From the NCBI GenBank assembly GCA_964564865.1, contig CAZMDA010000005.1, forward strand, positions 1 through 64,000: a stretch of 64,000 bases of DNA, read 5' to 3'. The stretch comes from RBG-16-66-20 sp964564865. Its GTDB lineage: Bacteria > Pseudomonadota > Gammaproteobacteria > Burkholderiales > SG8-39. Numbering within the stretch: the stretch's first letter is position 1; every line of letters begins with the position of its first letter. The notes below the pieces were generated by a model, which worked only from the letters and a program-made list of their open reading frames with translations, made no database searches and was not told the DNA's origin. The position numbers and the translations under genes were made by a program. Shown here one piece after another: positions 61,072 through 64,000 of this stretch.

Positions 61072-61368
61072 ATGGCGAAGAAAAAAGCGAAAAAAGCGGC
61101 GAAGAAAAAGAAAAAGAAGAAAGCATCAAAAAAGAAGAAATCGTCCAAGAAGAAAGCATCAAAAAAGAAGGTAGCGGGTAAAAAGAAAAAGGCCGCAAAG
61201 AAGAAGTCAGGCAAGAAGAAAGCGGCCGCCAAACCCGCAAGACCTGTGGTCGGCACTGCGATGAGGACGGCACCCACTGCGCCCTCCACCGCTGCGATGA
61301 CCGGCGCGAGAACAGCCGCGCTGAATCCGGCGGCCGCATGGCCGTTTCCAACCGGATCCCGGCCGTAA
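61072..61368 (+). CDS. Lysine-rich histone H1-like protein
   Basis: A 98-residue protein whose first 60 residues are nearly all Lys, Ala and Ser (runs such as KKKKKKKASKKKK), like bacterial H1-like or AlgP-type DNA-compacting proteins. The C-terminal part (about residues 62-98) is Ala/Pro-rich and ends NPAAAWPFPTGSRP. The coding strand is a purine-rich AAG/AAA tract that stands out from the GC-rich background. Ribosome site AAGGAG 61060-61065. It lies 105 bases after DUF2442 and may be part of the nrdAB transcript or have its own promoter. Binding to DNA is inferred from composition. Confidence 0.85.
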   Translation: MAKKKAKKAAKKKKKKKASKKKKSSKKKASKKKVAGKKKKAAKKKSGKKKAAAKPARPVVGTAMRTAPTAPSTAAMTGARTAALNPAAAWPFPTGSRP

Positions 61369-61599
61369 CCGGGAACCGATCGGGAACGTGGCGGGGGGCG
61401 CAAGCCCCTCGCCAGGGCCCTAGAAGCTCTCCGGACCGGCTGGGTCGTTCGGCTCAGACCTGAAAGATCCGGGCCGGTCCGAGAGGCTTCCTGCTGACGT
61501 GATTTTACCTTGCCGGGAGGACGCCCGGAAACCCAAAAACCCCTTATAAAACAATGCTGCCTGACCGCAACATGGGCCGCCCACGACCAGGGGAAGCGA
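61369..61599. other. Structured non-coding stretch after the H1-like gene
   Basis: A 231-base stretch with no convincing gene. It holds three pairing elements: CCCGG/CCGGG straddling the stop of the H1-like gene (near 61357-61373), GGCGGGGGGC-GCAA-GCCCCTCGCC at 61390-61413, and AAGCTCTCCGGACCGGC (61424-61440) facing GCCGGTCCGAGAGGCTT (61473-61489) with two single-base bulges and a 32-base loop. None is followed by a U tract, so they may be Rho-linked termination, mRNA protection, or a small RNA. Confidence 0.6.
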
Positions 61600-61629
61600 T
61601 TGACCTAGAGCGAACTTTCCAGCTATGAT
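61600..61629 (+). promoter_or_regulatory. Sigma-70-like promoter of the lytic transglycosylase leader
   Basis: TTGACC (61600-61605) and TATGAT (61624-61629) are separated by 18 bases. The expected transcription start near 61636 coincides with the first base of the first hairpin of the structured leader. Confidence 0.7.
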
Positions 61630-61635
61630 CCATAC

Positions 61636-61846
61636 TGTTGCGCCGCAACAATCCCGCATGGGCCCTATGGCTCACGGGTGCGTGCCTGAACCGGCAACCA
61701 GTGCCCGGCAGGCACGTCCAAGGCCCGGGGCTTTCGCCCCGGCCGGTTCCGCCAATTCCATTCCGCGCCACCCTGCGTCCGCTTCCGGCCGCTGGGCAGC
61801 GGGTTGGGTGTGGCGCGGGACGGCGCAATTGGCAAGGAGGTACGAC
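61636..61846 (+). ncRNA. Candidate structured 5-prime leader RNA of a lytic transglycosylase gene
   Basis: About 211 bases between the promoter and the ATG. Paired segments read by eye: TGTTGC/GCAACA (61636-41/61645-50); CGTGCCTG/CAGGCACG (61681-88/61709-16) with an inner CCGG/CCGG; GGCcCGGGGC/GCCCCGGCC with loop TTTC (around 61722-61743); CCGCTG/CAGCGG (61789-94/61797-802); CCGCGCCA/TGGCGCGG (61763-70/61811-18); and GCCAATT/AATTGGC (61751-57/61827-33), which closes right before the ribosome site AAGGAGG (61834-61840). I recognise no known riboswitch. The closing helix next to the ribosome site is suited to translational control. Confidence 0.55.
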
Positions 61847-62551
61847 ATGAACGCTAGCAACCAATCCACGATGCGCCTGCCCGGGCTGGGCGCGGCGCAG
61901 CGGCTTCTGTCCGCGGCCCACACGCTGCTCGCCCTGTTCGGTCTGGCCGTGGCGGTGGTCCTGCTGTTCGCCGCCGCGCTGCCCGAGACCCGCGAGGCGA
62001 TGCTGCGGCAACTGGGCACCCTGTCGGCGGCCTGGGAGGCGCAGGCCGGGAACGTCAGCGCCGGCACCATCCAGGCGGCGGCAGGCGAAGGCAGCCAGAT
62101 GCACGAGCGGCGCGCCGTGACCGAGTTCATCGCCAAGCGCTACCGGGTCGCCGAGGACGCGATCGCCGGATTCGTCGAAGCGGCCTACCGCGCCGGCGGG
62201 CAGTTCAAGGTGGATCCGCTGCTGATCCTGGCGGTGATGGCGGTCGAATCGCGCTACAACCCGGTCGCCGAGAGCAACATGGGCGCCAGGGGACTGATGC
62301 AGGTGATCCCCAAGTTCCACCAGGAGAAGCTGCTCGAGCACGGCGGCGAGCCGGCGCTGCTCGATCCCGAGGTCAACATCCAGGTTGGCGCCCAGATCCT
62401 GCGCGAATACCTGCGGCGCTTCGGCGAGGTCGAGACCGCGCTGCAGATGTATGCCGGCGCCTTCGACATCCCGAACTACCCGTACGCCGGCAAGGTGCTC
62501 GCCGAGCGCGCGCGCCTGGAGCAGGCCGCGCGCGTCAGACGCTCGGCGTAG
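61847..62551 (+). CDS. Membrane-anchored lytic transglycosylase (SLT domain)
   Basis: A 234-residue protein: one N-terminal transmembrane helix (about residues 24-45, LLALFGLAVAVVLLFAAAL), a linker, then an SLT-type transglycosylase domain. The catalytic Glu is in ILAVMAVESRYNPVAESNMG, followed by ARGLMQVIPKFHQEKL, and a YAGAFDIPNYPYAGKVLA end. The ribosome site AAGGAGG lies 6 bases before ATG 61847. The frame is open far upstream through the leader, but no start with a ribosome site is seen there. It converges on the aminotransferase gene with a 17-base overlap. Confidence 0.88.
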   Translation: MNASNQSTMRLPGLGAAQRLLSAAHTLLALFGLAVAVVLLFAAALPETREAMLRQLGTLSAAWEAQAGNVSAGTIQAAAGEGSQMHERRAVTEFIAKRYRVAEDAIAGFVEAAYRAGGQFKVDPLLILAVMAVESRYNPVAESNMGARGLMQVIPKFHQEKLLEHGGEPALLDPEVNIQVGAQILREYLRRFGEVETALQMYAGAFDIPNYPYAGKVLAERARLEQAARVRRSA

Positions 62552-63737
62552 TTCCGACGCGGAACCGGAGCAGCCGCGCCGCGCCTTCCTCCAGGTCCGC
62601 CATGGCGCGGGTGTAGGCGAAGCGCACGCAGCCCGCGGTGCCGTTGGCGCCGAAGTCGACGCCCGGCGTGGCCGCGACGCCCTCCTGCTCCAGCAGTTCC
62701 AGCGCATAGCGCCGCCCGTCGCCAGACGGGCAGCCCGCATAGGCGTAGAACGCCCCCGCCGGCTGCGCCGGCACCGCCAGGCCGGCGTGCGCCAGCGCCG
62801 GCAGCAGGAAGTCCCGCCGCCGCGCGAACTCTGCCCGGCGCGCCTCCAGCACCGCGATCGTCTCCGGCTCGAACGCGGCCAGCGCCGCGTGCTGCCCGAT
62901 CGCCGGCGCGCAGATGTAAAGGTGCTGGGCAAGCTTCTCGAACTCGCGCACCCGCTCCCCGGGCAGCACCGCCCAGCCCAGGCGCCAGCCGGTCATGCAG
63001 AAGTACTTCGAGAAGCTGTTGATGACCACGACCTCGCCGGGCAGGCCGAGCGCGGTGCGCGGCGCCTGGCCGTAGACCAGGCCCTGGTAGATCTCGTCCA
63101 CCAGAAGCACGCCGCCGCGCTCGGCGACGAACCCGGCGATCCGCGCGAGCTCGTCGGGCGCGATCACGGCACCGGTGGGGTTGGCGGGGGTGCCCAGCAG
63201 CAGGCCCCGGGTGCGCGCGCCCCACGCCTCGCGCACCATCTCCAGCGTCGGCTGCCAGTTGGTCCCGGGCGTGACGGCGAGGGCGCGCGCGCGTCCCTCG
63301 AAGGCGCGCACCATGTGGCGGTAGCCCGGATAGCCCGGGTCCGGCACCAGGACCTCGTCGCCCGGGTCGACGTACAGCGCCAGGGCGAGCAGCAGCGCGC
63401 CCGAGGCGCCCGCGGTCACCGCGACGCGCGCCGGATCGAGCGCGGCGCCGTACTCGCGCGCGTAGTGGCCGGCGATGGCCTCGCGCAGCGCCGCCAGGCC
63501 CAGGGTCGAGGTATAGGCGCTGCGGCCCTCGCGCAACGCGCGGACCGCGGCCTCCACCACCGCCTCGGGGGCGGTGAAATCCGGCTCGCCGATCTCCATG
63601 TGGATGACGCGCCGGCCGGCGGCCTCCAGCGCCTGGGCGCGCGCGAGCACGTCCATCACCACGAAGGGCTGGACCTCGGCGACGCGCCGGGCGGCGCGCC
63701 GCACTCGTGCTTCGCTGCGGCCTGCGGTCGGGGGCAT
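62535..63737 (-). CDS. PLP-dependent aminotransferase (class I/II)
   Basis: A 400-residue fold-type I enzyme. The PLP-binding Lys is in VVINSFSKYFCMTGWRLGWA; GEPDFTAPEAVVEAA near the N-terminus, the NPTG element (ANPTGAVIAPDEL) and a late C-terminal VRFAYTRAM Arg site for the substrate carboxylate are all present. This pattern suits aspartate- or alanine-type aminotransferases; the exact donor is not fixed. Start ATG 63737. It is divergent from maeB with a 75-base gap. Confidence 0.9.
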   Translation of the reverse strand: MPPTAGRSEARVRRAARRVAEVQPFVVMDVLARAQALEAAGRRVIHMEIGEPDFTAPEAVVEAAVRALREGRSAYTSTLGLAALREAIAGHYAREYGAALDPARVAVTAGASGALLLALALYVDPGDEVLVPDPGYPGYRHMVRAFEGRARALAVTPGTNWQPTLEMVREAWGARTRGLLLGTPANPTGAVIAPDELARIAGFVAERGGVLLVDEIYQGLVYGQAPRTALGLPGEVVVINSFSKYFCMTGWRLGWAVLPGERVREFEKLAQHLYICAPAIGQHAALAAFEPETIAVLEARRAEFARRRDFLLPALAHAGLAVPAQPAGAFYAYAGCPSGDGRRYALELLEQEGVAATPGVDFGANGTAGCVRFAYTRAMADLEEGAARLLRFRVGTTPSV

Positions 63738-63758
63738 GGTCTGCGGGGGGGAGGCGCG

Positions 63759-63774
63759 ATTATACGGATATAAT
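63759..63774. promoter_or_regulatory. Facing -10 elements between the aminotransferase and malic enzyme genes
   Basis: ATTATA (63759-63764) reads as TATAAT on the minus strand and TATAAT (63769-63774) lies on the plus strand, with CGGA between. Neither has an obvious -35, so the pair may be divergent promoters with activator help. Confidence 0.5.
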
Positions 63775-63812
63775 TTTTGCCCGATGCCCGGCAGTGCCGA
63801 AGAGGAAATCCG

Positions 63813-64000
63813 GTGGACGAGGAGTTGAAGAGGAATGCCCTCGAGTATCACCGCCTGCCGCGCCCCGGCAAGGTCGCGATCCTCGCCACCAAGCAGCTCA
63901 CCAACCAGCGCGACCTCGCGCTCGCCTACTCCCCGGGCGTCGCCGCCGCCTGCGAGGAGATCCGGCGCGACCCGGGCGAGGCGGTCCACCTCACCTCGCG
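63813..64000 (+). CDS. maeB: NADP-dependent malic enzyme (3-prime truncated)
   Basis: Only the first 62 residues are in the window. GTG 63813 follows AGAGGAAA. The start VDEELKRNALEYHRLPRPGK and the conserved LATKQLTNQRDLALAYSPGV are typical of MaeB (malate to pyruvate, NADP+, with a C-terminal phosphotransacetylase-like domain outside the window). The upstream ATG at 63784 is in another frame. Confidence 0.88.
   Translation, partial: MDEELKRNALEYHRLPRPGKVAILATKQLTNQRDLALAYSPGVAAACEEIRRDPGEAVHLTS

Noticed and set aside
61473..61489. Possible glycine-riboswitch-like stretch on the minus strand near 61424-61489
   Set aside because: A TTTCAGG-type fragment and a GGAGAG stem are present, but the second conserved core and a downstream glycine gene are missing, so the resemblance is too weak.
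61420..61659. A 79-codon minus-strand frame in the intergenic region after the H1-like gene
   Set aside because: No ribosome site, no recognisable domain, and it overlaps the promoter and hairpins of the transglycosylase leader. Structure on the RNA level explains the region better.

Overview
This 64 kb window is a gene-dense, GC-rich (roughly 70 percent) piece of a bacterial chromosome. Gene content and order point to a betaproteobacterium. The diagnostic blocks are thrS-infC-rpmI-rplT-pheS-pheT-ihfA-merR, rplU-rpmA-obgE-proB, PP0621-pilS-pilR-ampD followed by nrdA-nrdB, surE-pcm-nlpD, a CNP1-like gene and a lolC/E-lolD pair. It reads as a draft or metagenome-derived scaffold. Three runs of exactly 100 N (6584-6683, 11238-11337, 27005-27104) are each flanked by an exact 55-base direct duplication. 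Collapsing each duplication restores the reading frame where a gene is interrupted. No rRNA, CRISPR array, insertion sequence or integrated phage was found. Genes often overlap by ATGA or GTGA, and few gaps exceed 100 bases.

Layout. 1-5.2 kb: lipoprotein export (lolC/E, lolD), two small membrane proteins, and the competence channel comEC. 5.2-10.6 kb: dodecin, a small unknown, an alpha/beta hydrolase, a putative lipoprotein, a photolyase, a DpgC-like crotonase-fold dioxygenase and an ORF6N-domain protein. 10.7-19.6 kb: an accessory stretch of small enzymes (SRPBCC, secreted transglutaminase-like protein, methyltransferase, GNAT, macrodomain, HAD phosphatase, PEP-mutase family, acyl-CoA synthetase) and an unusual receiver/metallo-beta-lactamase fusion. 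19.6-22.6 kb: mtfA and relA. 22.7-30.4 kb: tRNA-Val, the translation block (thrS to pheT), ihfA, a MerR regulator and tRNA-Pro(GGG). 30.4-37.7 kb: a glutaredoxin-like protein, an ArsR/SRPBCC pair, transporters, an MliC-like lipoprotein and an amidohydrolase. 37.7-46.4 kb: surE-pcm-nlpD without rpoS, then a minus-strand run of murein and protease-like genes (mltB, TgpA-like, DUF58, an SLT enzyme) ending in proS. 46.5-52.7 kb: rppH, rubrerythrin, DUF3501, CNP1-like, proB-obgE-rpmA-rplU, ispB, tRNA-Pro(CGG). 52.7-64 kb: the pilS-pilR type IV pilus regulators, ampD, nrdAB with a DUF2442 gene and a lysine-rich H1-like gene, a membrane-anchored lytic transglycosylase behind a long structured leader, an aminotransferase and the start of malic enzyme.

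The strongest regulatory signals I could read are tandem NrdR-like boxes 31 bp apart upstream of nrdA, an OxyR-like ATAG/CTAT array upstream of rubrerythrin, a consensus sigma-70 promoter for rplU-rpmA with an intrinsic terminator after rpmA, and an ATC start codon for infC. The best candidates for undescribed biology are the highly paired 5-prime leader of the 61.8 kb lytic transglycosylase gene, the receiver-MBL fusion at 17.9 kb, and the 13-bp perfect inverted repeat inside the ORF6N gene. All functional calls come from reading motifs and gene order; no database search was run.
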